Notes: generated from the sequence alone by a model not told the origin. 64,000 bases of DNA from Scopulibacillus daqui (GCF_016908855.1 NZ_JAFBER010000003.1:124001-188000); one strand, 5' to 3'. Positions 1 to 9,376 are shown, counted from the first letter of the stretch. Numbers and translations: made by a program.

Positions 1-2
1 CC

Positions 3-449
3 TTTGCTTTAGCAGATGTCACAACCGAAGAAGCAAGCGAAGTTGCGGAACTGTTCGCTCATCAGGGCATTTCGGTTACATCGTCGGTTCCATTAGCAAA
101 GACGATACCGATTCCTCTTTTACATGAAAAAGGGGTAGACGTCTCCCTTGGTGATGACAGTATAACAGATCACTGGTCTCCTTTTGGAAAAGGTGACAGC
201 TTGGAAAAAGCCGGGGTGTTAGCAGAACGTTTCCGCCTAGTTGATGAGCGTTCGCTCGGACAAACCCTCGGATATATAACAGGGGGCATAACACCTTTAA
301 ATAAAGAAGGAAAACGTGTTTGGCCAAATGCCGGCGACGATGCTCATTTTGTTGCCGCAGATGCGAGCTGTTCAGCAGAAGCTGTGGCAAGGCGAGCAAA
401 GAGAGCGGCGGTTTTATATAAAGGCAAATGTGTTGCCGGAAAACTATAA
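3..449 (+). CDS. Amidohydrolase, cytosine-deaminase-like (C-terminal part, cut by window edge)
   Basis: The last 148 residues of a metal-dependent amidohydrolase; the 5' end lies outside the window. It keeps the SLGDDSITDHWSPFG segment, which carries the metal-binding and catalytic Asp of the cytosine deaminase fold, and the C-terminal ASCSAEAVARRAKRAAV block. It is clearly a paralogue of the complete gene immediately downstream, sharing the WSPFG, DERSL, GGxTPLN and VWP-AGD segments. The downstream gene begins 20 bp after its stop, so the two are probably one transcript. The family hydrolyses cyclic C-N bonds of small heterocycles; the substrate cannot be read from the sequence. Confidence 0.85.
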   Translation, partial: FALADVTTEEASEVAELFAHQGISVTSSVPLAKTIPIPLLHEKGVDVSLGDDSITDHWSPFGKGDSLEKAGVLAERFRLVDERSLGQTLGYITGGITPLNKEGKRVWPNAGDDAHFVAADASCSAEAVARRAKRAAVLYKGKCVAGKL

Positions 450-468
450 AGGAAAGGGAAGATCGCAA

Positions 469-1689
469 ATGAACGATGCTTTTTGGCTGTTAAATGCTCG
501 ATTGGAAAGCGGTTACGAAGTTGAAGATGGGGCGGTTATAGGGACAAATACTAAATGTCATCACCTTTTAATCAAGGATGGAAAGATTGCTGATATACGT
601 TCATCTAACGAAACGATAACAGACCATTTACCGAAAAGAGATGCCAAACAGCTGTTGGCGCTCCCGGCTTTTATAGAAAAACATTGTCATCTGGATAAAA
701 CATTGCTCAGTGATCGCTGGCGTCCTGTGACCCCCGCCAAAAACATTTTTGAACGGCTTGAAATAGAGAAAAAAGTGCTTCCTTCCCTGGAAACGACCAC
801 TCAAGAACGTGCGGAAACATTGCTTGATATTTATGTAAAATTCGGCGTGTCTCATGTTCGTACACATGTGGATATTTATCCTGAGATAGGATTAAAGCAT
901 TTAGAAGATGTCCAAAAAGCGCTGGAGACGTTTGAAGGAAAGTTATCTTATGAAATTGTTGCATTTCCTCAACATGGCTTATTGCGTTCAAAGGCAAAAG
1001 ATTTAGTGAGAGAAAGCCTTCGCCAAGGGGCCGGCTTTGTCGGCGGGGTTGACCCTGCTACTGTAGACGGCGACATTGAAGCTTCCCTGCAAGAAATGGT
1101 TGAACTTGCTGTTGAAGGAAACGCGGGTATCGACTTGCATTTGCATGACGCCGATCATCTAGGCGTTTTTACAATTAAGAGACTCGCTCAATTGACAAAG
1201 GAAGCTGGGCTAGAAGGCAAGGTAGCGATTAGCCATGCCTTTGCACTTGGGGATATCTCTGAAACCGAGGCAGAAGAAATGGCGGAAATATTAGCGGATG
1301 CTGGGATTACCATTATTACTAGTGTGCCTATTAATCGAAAGTTTCCGCCTGTTGGCTTATTGCAAGAAAAAGGCGTACCGGTTGCTGTTGGATGCGACAA
1401 CATTTTTGATGTCTGGTCGCCATTTGGAAACGGCGATATTTTAGAAAGGGCCGGCCGTTTAGCAGAAGTTTTGAATTGGTCAGATGAACGGTCATTGGCG
1501 CAAACACTCTGTTTTATAACCGGAGGCCAAACACCGCTTAATCACGACGGCGAACAAGTCTGGCCGAAAGCGGGCGATGAGGCAAACATTGTATTTGTCG
1601 AAGCTTCATGTTCCGCTGAAGCTGTTGCTAGAAGGGCGAAACGTGCCGCTGTAATGTTCAAGGGAGAAATCGTTTCCGGTTCGTTATAA
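469..1689 (+). CDS. Amidohydrolase, cytosine-deaminase-like
   Basis: Complete 406-residue amidohydrolase. Metal ligands are visible as HCH (72-74), H224 in HLHD, H256 in SHAFALG and D310 in GCDNIFDVWSPFG. In cytosine deaminase CodA the third block is HCDE with a catalytic Glu; here the equivalent is HLHD, so the substrate need not be cytosine. The ATG at 469 follows GGAAAGGGA and starts just after the upstream paralogue stops; a longer open frame back to 316 only overlaps that gene. The permease downstream suggests uptake and hydrolysis of an N-heterocycle or related amide, which is inference. Confidence 0.85.
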   Translation: MNDAFWLLNARLESGYEVEDGAVIGTNTKCHHLLIKDGKIADIRSSNETITDHLPKRDAKQLLALPAFIEKHCHLDKTLLSDRWRPVTPAKNIFERLEIEKKVLPSLETTTQERAETLLDIYVKFGVSHVRTHVDIYPEIGLKHLEDVQKALETFEGKLSYEIVAFPQHGLLRSKAKDLVRESLRQGAGFVGGVDPATVDGDIEASLQEMVELAVEGNAGIDLHLHDADHLGVFTIKRLAQLTKEAGLEGKVAISHAFALGDISETEAEEMAEILADAGITIITSVPINRKFPPVGLLQEKGVPVAVGCDNIFDVWSPFGNGDILERAGRLAEVLNWSDERSLAQTLCFITGGQTPLNHDGEQVWPKAGDEANIVFVEASCSAEAVARRAKRAAVMFKGEIVSGSL

Positions 1690-1770
1690 AATTGGGCCGA
1701 ATGAAAATCAATAATGTTGCGCCAAAATAGGTGGATGCTAAAGATAGACGCCAGATCAAGCGCATCGATT

Positions 1771-1897
1771 AGCAAATGCTAGATTAGAAGCCGGGTAGCA
1801 TTTTGCGATTTATAATTGGATAAAACGCTGCCTGGCGGCCGATGGCGTCCTGCAAGTTTATCCACATGTGGATATCTATTCTAAGGATGGACTAAAA
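1771..1897 (+). pseudogene. Relic of a third amidohydrolase copy
   Basis: Three short blocks align in order with the gene at 469-1689. Bases 1772-1797 match about 490-515, 1818-1852 match about 692-728 (GGATAAAAC...TGGCGTCCTG), and 1860-1897 match about 860-897 (CACATGTGGATAT). The sequence between blocks has been lost by internal deletions, about 155 and 125 bp. No reading frame survives. It occupies most of the 309-bp gap before the permease and shows that the locus once had three tandem copies. Confidence 0.75.
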
Positions 1898-1998
1898 AAT
1901 GGAAACCGTTGTTTGGTTTCCTCCTCATATATGTTAATAAATTTTGGATAAGCCGAATATGATTTCTATGTATAAAGTTTTTATGAGGAGGAAAAAAC

Positions 1999-3447
1999 AT
2001 GGACCTGCCGCCTGGTTCACCAAAAGGCCGTCTTGGATTGTCTCGAAATGCCGTTGGTCTTCGTGAAGTTGTGTTTCAGTCTATTACAGGAATGGCCCCT
2101 GCAGGTGCGGTAGCATTTGCTTTGACTTATGTCGCTTCAGCCGCAGGAGGAGCATTGCCCCTTTCATTGCTTTTAGCAATGATTCCAAGCTTAATGGTTG
2201 CCAGCACTGTAGCGCAATTTGCTAAAAAGCTGCCATCTGCAGGCGGTTATTACACCTATACCTCGAGCGGTCTGGGGCCAGGCGCGGGATTCTTAACGGC
2301 TTGGTTTTATTTGTTTTATGAGCCGCTGATGCCATCAACAGTATTTGCTGTCGTCGGGTTTTTAGTTCAAACGACATTTCCAAAAGTCTTTGGTATTCCA
2401 ATTCCTTGGTACGTTTGGTCTGTTGCTGGCATCTTATTATTATATTTTATTACGTATAGAAGCATTCATGCATCTGCCAAAGTTGCCAGTGTTTTAGGTG
2501 TCTTGGAAATAGGCATTTTTCTCATGCTGGCTTTATCTATTCTTTTTAGTGCGCCTCATACTCCGGGCGTCGCCCCTTTTACTCCTGGGGCATCATTGAA
2601 TCACGGCTGGTCAAGCGTGCTGTTAGGTATGGTTTTTGGTGTGTTTACTTTTGCAGGTTTTGAAACAGCTGCCCCTTTAGGAGAAGAATCGCGCCATCCG
2701 AGAAAGACAGTTGGCAGAGCCGTTTTACTGGCCTCGGTGATTATCGGTCTTTTTTATATGATTTCGGCATATGCGGCGATAACCGGGTGGGGCCTTGATA
2801 AGATGTCTAGTTACGCGTTATCCTCCAACCCTTGGAATGTATTAGCGCATCGTTACTGGGGATGGGGGTGGATATTGATATTCTTAGCGCTAATGAACAG
2901 CCAGATGGGAAACGGCATTGCTTCGCAAACAGCCTGTACCCGCGTTTTATACGCAATGGGCCGGATAGGCGTATTGCCAAAATCATTTGCCTTTATTCAT
3001 CCTAAATACCGAATCCCTTCCACATCATTAAATGTTCAAACTATCATTACCCTTGTTCTTACGCTCGGGACTGGCTTTTTATTCGGCCCCTTTGCCGCAA
3101 GTCAGCTGATAGCGGAGGTTCTGACATTATCTCTCATAATGGTCTATATATTAGGAAATGTTGCTTTGGTTTTCTTTTATCGAAGAGAATATCCCAATGA
3201 GTTTTCTTGGTGGCTGCATGGATTTTTTCCTATTGTTTCAAGCGTCTTTCTTTTGATAGCACTGTATGGGTCGATATTTCCAGTGCCGGCTTATCCTATG
3301 AATTTGCCGCCGTATATTGTCTTAGTATGGATTGTTATTGGATTTGCGGTATTAGCGTACTTGAAACGCAATCGTCCGGAGGCTATTAAGGCGGCAAGGC
3401 ATATCGTTATACAAGATCAAGATCAAGATATGGACCATGCGCGATAA
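1999..3447 (+). CDS. APC-superfamily amino acid/polyamine permease
   Basis: 482 residues with about 12 hydrophobic segments and the typical APC opening, a short basic N-terminus followed by a Gly-rich first helix (SITGMAPAGAVAFALT). A GFETAAPLGEESRHPRKT block follows helix 6, as in the family. AGGAGG lies just before the ATG. It sits behind the amidohydrolase genes and may import their substrate; the family alone does not tell the cargo. The C-terminus ends in an acidic DQDQDQDMDHAR tail. A hairpin follows at 3464. Confidence 0.85.
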   Translation: MDLPPGSPKGRLGLSRNAVGLREVVFQSITGMAPAGAVAFALTYVASAAGGALPLSLLLAMIPSLMVASTVAQFAKKLPSAGGYYTYTSSGLGPGAGFLTAWFYLFYEPLMPSTVFAVVGFLVQTTFPKVFGIPIPWYVWSVAGILLLYFITYRSIHASAKVASVLGVLEIGIFLMLALSILFSAPHTPGVAPFTPGASLNHGWSSVLLGMVFGVFTFAGFETAAPLGEESRHPRKTVGRAVLLASVIIGLFYMISAYAAITGWGLDKMSSYALSSNPWNVLAHRYWGWGWILIFLALMNSQMGNGIASQTACTRVLYAMGRIGVLPKSFAFIHPKYRIPSTSLNVQTIITLVLTLGTGFLFGPFAASQLIAEVLTLSLIMVYILGNVALVFFYRREYPNEFSWWLHGFFPIVSSVFLLIALYGSIFPVPAYPMNLPPYIVLVWIVIGFAVLAYLKRNRPEAIKAARHIVIQDQDQDMDHAR

Positions 3448-3463
3448 AGATCGTAGTGTGAAA

Positions 3464-3490
3464 ATGCCCCATCCTAATCAGGCGGGGCAT
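3464..3490. terminator. Terminator-like hairpin between convergent permease genes
   Basis: ATGCCCC pairs with GGGGCAT around a 13-nt loop, between the converging stops at 3447 and 3497. T-runs on both sides are weak. Confidence 0.55.
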
Positions 3491-3496
3491 TTATCA

Positions 3497-4831
3497 TTAA
3501 TCAATTTTTAAGTCTTTGCCGCTTTTCTTCAGAATAAACACGTTTATCAGCAATATCATCAAGCCTATCACAAACCAAGTCACGCCAAGGTAAAAGGTCA
3601 TTTTGTCAAAGTTAATCCATACGTAAAGAAGGATAGCAAAACCTAACAGGGGCATTATGAGATGCTGCCACCATTTCCCGGTTCTTTTCCTTATGAAGAA
3701 GTAGATAATGACGGTTATATTAAGCACAATAAACGTTGTGACCGCACCGAAGTTTACTAGGCGGCTCAGGTTTCCGATTGACATGATGTAACCGATCACA
3801 ACAGATACACAAGCAACTAACAATATAGCCGGAACCGGTGTTTGATATTTTTTGTGCAGTTTTGACAGAACTTTTGGAAGAACACGATCGCGCCCCATAC
3901 TGAATAATAGTCTTGAAATAGCGGCTTGTGCTGCCATCCCGCAGCAAATGGCTGAGAAGAACTTAAGGACTATAACAATCGTTTGCATCCATGGCCCGCC
4001 GACTTGATTAAGAATATAATAGAAAGCAACATCAAGGTTTGGAAAAGTGTTGTAATTTGGATGAACAATAGCTCCCAAATAAACAAATGCAATATACATC
4101 ACTGAAACGATAATCAATGACCAAACCGTTGCCATCCCAACAATTGAACGCTTAGATTTCGTTTCTTCCGCCAATGTACTGATACCGTCAAAGCCAAGAA
4201 AACTGAGGACGGCAATAGACATCCCCGAAGCAATAAGACTTGGGCTGAATTCATGCGGTTGATAAACGGGATCCATAGAGAAGGAAGCTTTCCCTTGAAT
4301 GACATAAATAACAGCCAGCACGCCAAATAATAGGAAGAATGCAAATTCAGCCAAAAATACAATCCAGCTGACCATCATCGCGAGCTTAACCCCTCTGATG
4401 TTAATGGCTGTATTTATTATCACAAAAAGCAGCAGCCAAACAAAGTTCGGAATAGACGGCATCCAAGCATGCAGCCAAGAGGCTGCTATCAGCACATTCA
4501 ATGCGGGAATTAACATATAATCAAGCAAAATCATCCAGCCGGCCAAAAAGCCAATATGCGGATTCAAGCCATGCTGGATATAGGCATAAGCGGAACCGGC
4601 GGAAGGAAATTCCTTAGACATATGAAAATAACTATATGCTGTAAAAAGCATTACAACACACGAGACGATATATGTCAGAACAATCATGCCGTGGGAAGCC
4701 TGCACAACATCGCCGTAAATTCCCATAGGTGCAAGCGGCCCCATAAAAATTAACCCATAGACAATTAAGTCCCTCATGGATAATGAACGTTTTAATTGTT
4801 GTGTACGATTAGATTCAGCAGGTGCTGCCAT
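3497..4831 (-). CDS. APC permease, putrescine-importer (PuuP)-like
   Basis: 444 residues, about 12 transmembrane helices. The N-terminal RSLSMRDLIVYGLIFMGPLAPMG, the EFPSAGSAYAYIQHGLNPHIGFLAGW block and the LGFDGISTLAEETK block match the PuuP-type polyamine/amino acid importers of the APC superfamily. A GGAAAGAGG ribosome site precedes the ATG. It converges on the other permease and shares the hairpin between them. Putrescine is the best guess from family resemblance, not proven. Confidence 0.8.
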   Translation of the reverse strand: MAAPAESNRTQQLKRSLSMRDLIVYGLIFMGPLAPMGIYGDVVQASHGMIVLTYIVSCVVMLFTAYSYFHMSKEFPSAGSAYAYIQHGLNPHIGFLAGWMILLDYMLIPALNVLIAASWLHAWMPSIPNFVWLLLFVIINTAINIRGVKLAMMVSWIVFLAEFAFFLLFGVLAVIYVIQGKASFSMDPVYQPHEFSPSLIASGMSIAVLSFLGFDGISTLAEETKSKRSIVGMATVWSLIIVSVMYIAFVYLGAIVHPNYNTFPNLDVAFYYILNQVGGPWMQTIVIVLKFFSAICCGMAAQAAISRLLFSMGRDRVLPKVLSKLHKKYQTPVPAILLVACVSVVIGYIMSIGNLSRLVNFGAVTTFIVLNITVIIYFFIRKRTGKWWQHLIMPLLGFAILLYVWINFDKMTFYLGVTWFVIGLMILLINVFILKKSGKDLKID

Positions 4832-5092
4832 GAATCAGCCTCTTTCCTGTTTCTATATGATTTAAAGTTTATTGATTCAAATCCGATTAGTCAAGTGGGA
4901 ATTTTGGGCCTGAAGCTATGAGCTGCGGACAACTTTATTATAACGTTTGCTGCTACGCTTATATTGGAGCAACGCTCAGGAAGGCAAGGCGCTAAAGACA
5001 AAGTAAACTTCACCGAATAAACGTTTTTCCGCCAAGAGCGTCCAGTAAACTAACAAATATATGGTAAAATAAAAGGTAAAAGGAGGAAATCT

Positions 5093-6130
5093 ATGATGGA
5101 TGCAGCGCAATTATCTTCACGGTTTAAGCATTTTGCTGAATTAGAATGCAAAGGATCGAGCAGCCTTTATGAATGTTTAGCCTTTAAAGTTTCTGAAGAT
5201 AGTGAAATGATTGAACTATGTGCCGAAGCTCGAAATGGACAGCCAGTTCCTAATTTATTATTTGGTGCCGTCCATTATCTGCTGTTAAAAGGCGAAGAAC
5301 ACCCTTTAAAAGAATATTATCCAAGCATCACGAAAAATCCAAGAACGATAGCAGGGTGTTATGATCACTTTAAGGATTTTTGCAATGTTAATAGGGATGA
5401 GATTATTGCAATTCTTAAAAGCAAGTTAGTACAAACAAATGAAGTTAGGCGCTGTGCTTACCTATATCCAATTTTTTGCTTAATATACAGTAAGACAGGA
5501 AAGCCTTTGTCACTGATTGAAATTGGAACAAGTGCAGGACTGCAGCTATTATGGGATAAGTACAGCTATTCATATGATACTCATAATATCTATGGCGACA
5601 GAGGCTCAAGCGTTCTTATAAAGTCTAAAATAAAAGGGCGGCTGACGCCTTCGCTTCTCCAAAAGTGTCCGCCAACGGCATCAAAAATCGGATTAGATCT
5701 GCATGTATGTGATCTCAGACATTCTGAAGATTTCCTTTGGCTGAAATCGCTCATTTGGCCGGAACATAAAGAAAGATTAGACTTGTTTGAACGCGCAGCC
5801 AAAGTATTTAGGGAAAATCCCGCAGAACTTATTGAAGGTGATGGCGTAAAATTATTAACAGATGTAATCGAGCAACTTCCTAAAGATACTGCCGTATGTA
5901 TTTTTCATACCCATGTTGCGAATCAAATGGCGAAAGAGTCAAAATATGAACTTATCGATAAAATAAAGAAAATTGGCAGTCAAAGAGATGTTTTTCATAT
6001 TTATAACAATATGTGGGATCGGAAGCTTCATCTCGACTATTGGATGAATGGCATTGAATATCATCATACAATTGGAGCCGCTGATGGCCACGGCCGGTGG
6101 TTTGAGTGGAATTTAAAGGATATTCGCTAA
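5093..6130 (+). CDS. DUF2332 family protein
   Basis: 345 residues, cytoplasmic, no signal or membrane segments. The layout fits DUF2332: a PNLLFGAVHYLLL block near residue 60, an LIEIGTSAGLQLLWDKY block near residue 145 that looks like a methyltransferase-type GxG nucleotide loop, and a late FHTHVANQM block. Two ATG codons in a row (5093, 5096) follow AAGGAGG, so the exact first residue is uncertain. It stands alone. No biochemical role is established; an S-adenosylmethionine-type fold is inference from the EIGTSAG loop. Confidence 0.8.
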   Translation: MMDAAQLSSRFKHFAELECKGSSSLYECLAFKVSEDSEMIELCAEARNGQPVPNLLFGAVHYLLLKGEEHPLKEYYPSITKNPRTIAGCYDHFKDFCNVNRDEIIAILKSKLVQTNEVRRCAYLYPIFCLIYSKTGKPLSLIEIGTSAGLQLLWDKYSYSYDTHNIYGDRGSSVLIKSKIKGRLTPSLLQKCPPTASKIGLDLHVCDLRHSEDFLWLKSLIWPEHKERLDLFERAAKVFRENPAELIEGDGVKLLTDVIEQLPKDTAVCIFHTHVANQMAKESKYELIDKIKKIGSQRDVFHIYNNMWDRKLHLDYWMNGIEYHHTIGAADGHGRWFEWNLKDIR

Positions 6131-6382
6131 AATTCGCCAAAGGGAATTCCCGAAAATAGCGGATAATCGCTTTTTGCGTCGACATAACAACTTTTTTGGA
6201 GAAAAATAAATCACTCGATGTATAGCATACTGGCTGGTTGATTTAATAAACTGTATATGTATGTTTTTTCCATGGCCTGTGATTCTATATACCCGGTTAA
6301 TATTTTGGCAATAAGGGGTATATAAAACAATGCAGCCGTTTTTTTACAGGCCTATTCTTAATGATTAGAGGAGAGATAAAAA

Positions 6383-7219
6383 ATGCTTTCAAAGAAATCA
6401 TTTACAAAGGTCATTGCAGCTTCATTATTGACTGGTTCCATATTAGGAGTCGGAACATTATCGGAAACCGCTGCACATGCAGCGTCTAAAAAGGCAGCTG
6501 TCTCCGAGACTGTTAATCATGTTAATCAGAGTGCGGTAAATACTTTAAATGATATTTATCATGCTGCCTTTAAGGGAGAGATGCCGGGAAATGTTAAAGG
6601 GCTTAAAATTAATAAAAGCACAAAAAAAGATGTTCATGCCAAATTTGGAGATCCCGATAAGGTAGATCATCAATTTGATTTATATAGCTGGACTATGGGG
6701 CAGCCTGGATATGGGTTTGCTTATAATAAAGACAACACTATTTCAGAAATACGAAATTTCGGAACAGCTGTTGAGCGGCAAACAAATCTTGGCGGCATTA
6801 CACCTGACCTATTAAAAAAACAGCTGGGCCGTGCTGATAAAATTCTTAAAGATCCAGGTACAGGCGAAAAAGACTATGTTTATAAAACAGGCCGCTACGA
6901 ACTTCATTTTGTAATTGGCGATAACCCGATTATAAGTGGTTACGATCAAACTGTGAATCATGTAAACTTAACCGCTGCAGCCGCTAAAACTAAAATTTCC
7001 AGCGGAAGCGCTGCAATAAAGCATTTGAGGCATCAATTGAAGATGGATAACAATAAGGATATAGCCTTCAGTGATATGGGCGGAGAACTAAAGACTGATA
7101 AAAAAGGATCCTACTATACTATAAAATTAACCTCTAAATCTATGCAGAATAAGGGGGGAACTGGAACCGTAGGCTTGTATAAGGTATATCAAGACGGCAC
7201 CTATAAGTTAGCCTATTGA
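6383..7219 (+). CDS. Secreted YjgB-like (DUF4309) protein
   Basis: 278 residues with a clear signal peptide (MLSKKSFTK, a hydrophobic core, then AHA before AS at about residue 34). The mature part carries the DUF4309 pattern seen in Bacillus YjgB: a KGLKINKSTKKDVHAKFGDPDKVD start, a tyrosine-rich core and a GGITPDLLKKQLGRAD repeat-like unit. The C-terminal 80 residues form a separate segment ending in YKVYQDGTYKLAY. Exported cell-wall-associated protein of unknown job. Single gene with its own terminator. Confidence 0.8.
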   Translation: MLSKKSFTKVIAASLLTGSILGVGTLSETAAHAASKKAAVSETVNHVNQSAVNTLNDIYHAAFKGEMPGNVKGLKINKSTKKDVHAKFGDPDKVDHQFDLYSWTMGQPGYGFAYNKDNTISEIRNFGTAVERQTNLGGITPDLLKKQLGRADKILKDPGTGEKDYVYKTGRYELHFVIGDNPIISGYDQTVNHVNLTAAAAKTKISSGSAAIKHLRHQLKMDNNKDIAFSDMGGELKTDKKGSYYTIKLTSKSMQNKGGTGTVGLYKVYQDGTYKLAY

Positions 7220-7231
7220 TTGAGTTTAATC

Positions 7232-7270
7232 AAAACCGATTCTCCATTTATGCTGGGGAATCGGTTTTGT
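7232..7270 (+). terminator. Rho-independent terminator of the YjgB-like gene
   Basis: AAAACCGATTC pairs with GAATCGGTTTT, followed by a short T-rich tract. Confidence 0.8.
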
Positions 7271-7311
7271 TTCTGATCATATGATGAAATGACAGCATTC
7301 ATGATTAGTTA

Positions 7312-7530
7312 TTAACATCCTTGCATTGATAACTTTTTTCCTTTATCCATTGATGTGCAAATTTTATTTATCGAATCTTCGGTGACTTTCTCCGTTTTAC
7401 TCTTCACTTGATTCATTTCCATCTGGATAGTATGAATTTTAGTTAAATGTATCAAATAACGTTTAATTTTTGAAGCCATTTCATTTTGAAAGGGACCATT
7501 TGAATTGAATGGACGTTTATCATTAGGCAA
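7312..7530 (-). CDS. Hypothetical small protein (doubtful)
   Basis: 72-codon frame starting with TTG; AAGAAG lies 5 bases upstream. The product is charged and hydrophilic (KTEKVTEDSINKICTSMDKGKK) with no membrane segment and no family I recognise. It lies on the opposite strand between two + strand genes. The plausible composition is the only support, so it may be spurious. Confidence 0.3.
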   Translation of the reverse strand: MPNDKRPFNSNGPFQNEMASKIKRYLIHLTKIHTIQMEMNQVKSKTEKVTEDSINKICTSMDKGKKLSMQGC

Positions 7531-7601
7531 TTCTCTTCTTTGATATAGAGGAATTAGCCCCCTTATGGCAGAATATAGGTAATAAAAAAAGGTGAGCTGT
7601 T

Positions 7602-8074
7602 ATGGCTGAATTTTTTTATCTGTAGATAAACAACGTATCAAACGCTTTTTTATAACTAACTGGGGTACTTGTGAAATGGTTTATTCTCAAGGGGTTTTCA
7701 ATTGTTTAAACCTAGATGGATTTGCAGCTGTGGACCAGAAGGATATTATTGGATTAATAACCTTTTATATAACTGAATCAACCAGTCATATTATTTCGCT
7801 TGACAGTATCCGGCAAAATCAAGGAATCGGCTCTTCACTATTAACAAGAACTGAAGAGCATGCAAAGAAACAAAATTGTTCGTCTATTCAATTGGTCACA
7901 ACCAATGATAACTTAAAAGCACTCTATTTTTATCAAAAGAGGGGATATCAATGTATTAAAGTATTGCCAAATGCAGTAAATAAAGCTCGGGAAATAAAAC
8001 CTGAGATCCCCCTTTTCAGCAATGATGGAATTCCAATTCGAGATGAATTTATTTTATCTAAACGCCTCAAATAA
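7602..8074 (+). pseudogene. GNAT acetyltransferase with a one-base frameshift at the start
   Basis: The ATG at 7602 has a good site (AAAGGTGAG) but reads only MAEFFYL and stops. One extra T in the run at 7611-7617 (7 T, 8 needed) would join it to the downstream frame as MAEFFLSVDKQRIKRFFI. The body from about 7619 to the stop is a normal small N-acetyltransferase with the acetyl-CoA loop QNQGIGSSLL and the NxxALYFYQKRGY block typical of GNAT enzymes. Initiation at the internal ATG at 7676 would lose about 25 residues. It may be a real mutation, a slippage switch or a homopolymer sequencing error. Confidence 0.7.
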
Positions 8075-8519
8075 CATTTATTCAAGTATATAGCTTGTGG
8101 GGATTTGAAAGACTCCAATGTCTTGGCAGTAGAGATGCAGGGGGATTTTTATAAGGAAAGAGGTCAAACTATTGGGTGCAATGGGATTGGTTGTTTGAAT
8201 AAACCATAAAACATGTTCGTTTTTAATAAGCATGAAGAAGATCAGTCCTATTTAAAATGAACCCCGCCCGGTGGACATGCAAAAACGTCTGCCTATGGGG
8301 TGCTTTTTTGTATAAATCGGTGTCATTGATTGCTTCTGCGAATTGTATTGCGAGGGAGCGCTTCATTCAGATCTATGGATAATATATGCCCCGTCTCACT
8401 GTCTTTTTAACGGGCATCATAAGCCCATCATAAATACAGAACGGTGTTTGTTAACAGAGCAAATTGTACACTTTATGAATAGAAGTGTATTTAATATAGG
8501 ATTTAGGAGGCTTGAAGAT
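8075..8519. other. 445-bp gap with one hairpin, no convincing gene
   Basis: ACCCC at 8261 pairs with GGGGT at 8297 and is followed by a run of six T, so a weak terminator is possible. A 34-codon open stretch at 8105-8209 has protein-like content (VEMQGDFYKERGQ) but no ribosome site; it could be a gene relic. The alcohol dehydrogenase frame runs back to 8343, but its real start is at 8520. Confidence 0.4.
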
Positions 8520-9281
8520 ATGGGGAGATTGGGAAATAAGGTGTCATTGATAACCGGCGGTGCATCGGGTATTGGAAAAGCTATTGCTTTGTTGTTTTCA
8601 AAAGAGGGCTCTAAAATAATTATCACTGACATTAACGAGGACAATGGGCAATCTGTTGTCGATGAAATAAAAGACTGCGGCGGCGAAGCTATGTTCATTC
8701 AGCACGACGTGACCAAGGAAGATGAGTGGAAAAAGGCGCTGGATATTGCCCAAAAACAATTTGGCAAGCTCGATGTATTAGTGAATAATGCCGGGATTGG
8801 CCTAGCAGCTAATATTGAAGCGTGTACTTTTGAGCAATGGCGAAAAGTGTTAAGCATTAATTTGGATGGCGTTTTTCTGGGAACAAAATACGGTATACAG
8901 GCGATGAAAAATAATCAGACCGGTTCAATCATTAACATGTCGTCAATCGAAGGTTTTGTTGGTGATCCTAATTTAGCAGCTTATAATGCCAGTAAAGGCG
9001 GCGTACGGATTTTAACAAAGTCGGCTGCCTTGCATTGTGCGAAATCGGGATACGGTATTAGGGTAAACAGCGTCCATCCGGGCTATATTAAAACGCCTAT
9101 GGTGGAAAACGATGATGAAAAGAGTAAGGCTGCTGTCAAATATTTGGAGTCTCTTCATCCGGTCGGACATTTAGGGGACCCGCTCGATATTGCCTATGGC
9201 GCATTATATTTGGCATCTGATGAATCTAAATTTACGACTGGTTCTGAACTTTTAATAGATGGCGGTTATACAGCTCAATAG
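8520..9281 (+). CDS. R-specific alcohol dehydrogenase, SDR family
   Basis: 253-residue short-chain dehydrogenase. TGGASGIG at 12-19 binds the cofactor, NNAG lies near 90, and the catalytic Ser-Tyr-Lys are in NMSSIEGF and YNASKGG. From memory it is very close to Lactobacillus brevis R-specific alcohol dehydrogenase, including SIINMSSIEGFVGDP, RVNxVHPGYIKTP and the GGYTAQ end whose last Gln helps hold Mg2+. Residue 37 is Asp, where the L. brevis enzyme has Gly and uses NADPH, so NADH preference is expected. The ATG at 8520 follows TTAGGAGG; the open frame continues further upstream without a ribosome site. Confidence 0.9.
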   Translation: MGRLGNKVSLITGGASGIGKAIALLFSKEGSKIIITDINEDNGQSVVDEIKDCGGEAMFIQHDVTKEDEWKKALDIAQKQFGKLDVLVNNAGIGLAANIEACTFEQWRKVLSINLDGVFLGTKYGIQAMKNNQTGSIINMSSIEGFVGDPNLAAYNASKGGVRILTKSAALHCAKSGYGIRVNSVHPGYIKTPMVENDDEKSKAAVKYLESLHPVGHLGDPLDIAYGALYLASDESKFTTGSELLIDGGYTAQ

Positions 9282-9339
9282 GATTTTTCATAAAGCTGGA
9301 GCTTTTAATATTGGGTTTAGTGTTATTCAGTAAGAAGCG

Positions 9340-9376
9340 GACATACTTTAGCTTTCTAGCTTAGGTATGTCTTTTT
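9340..9376 (+). terminator. Terminator after the alcohol dehydrogenase
   Basis: GACATAC pairs with GTATGTC, extended by TTTAGCT/AGCTTAG with mismatches, then TTTTT. Confidence 0.75.

Noticed and set aside
1858-1874. TTATCCACA next to an inverted TGTGGATA, looking like a DnaA-box pair
   Set aside because: This is part of the amidohydrolase relic, where CACATGTGGATAT encodes the THVDIY motif in the intact copy; best explained by descent.
8105-8209. 34-codon protein-like stretch containing VEMQGDFYKERGQ
   Set aside because: No ribosome site and no family recognised; kept only as a possible gene relic in the gap.
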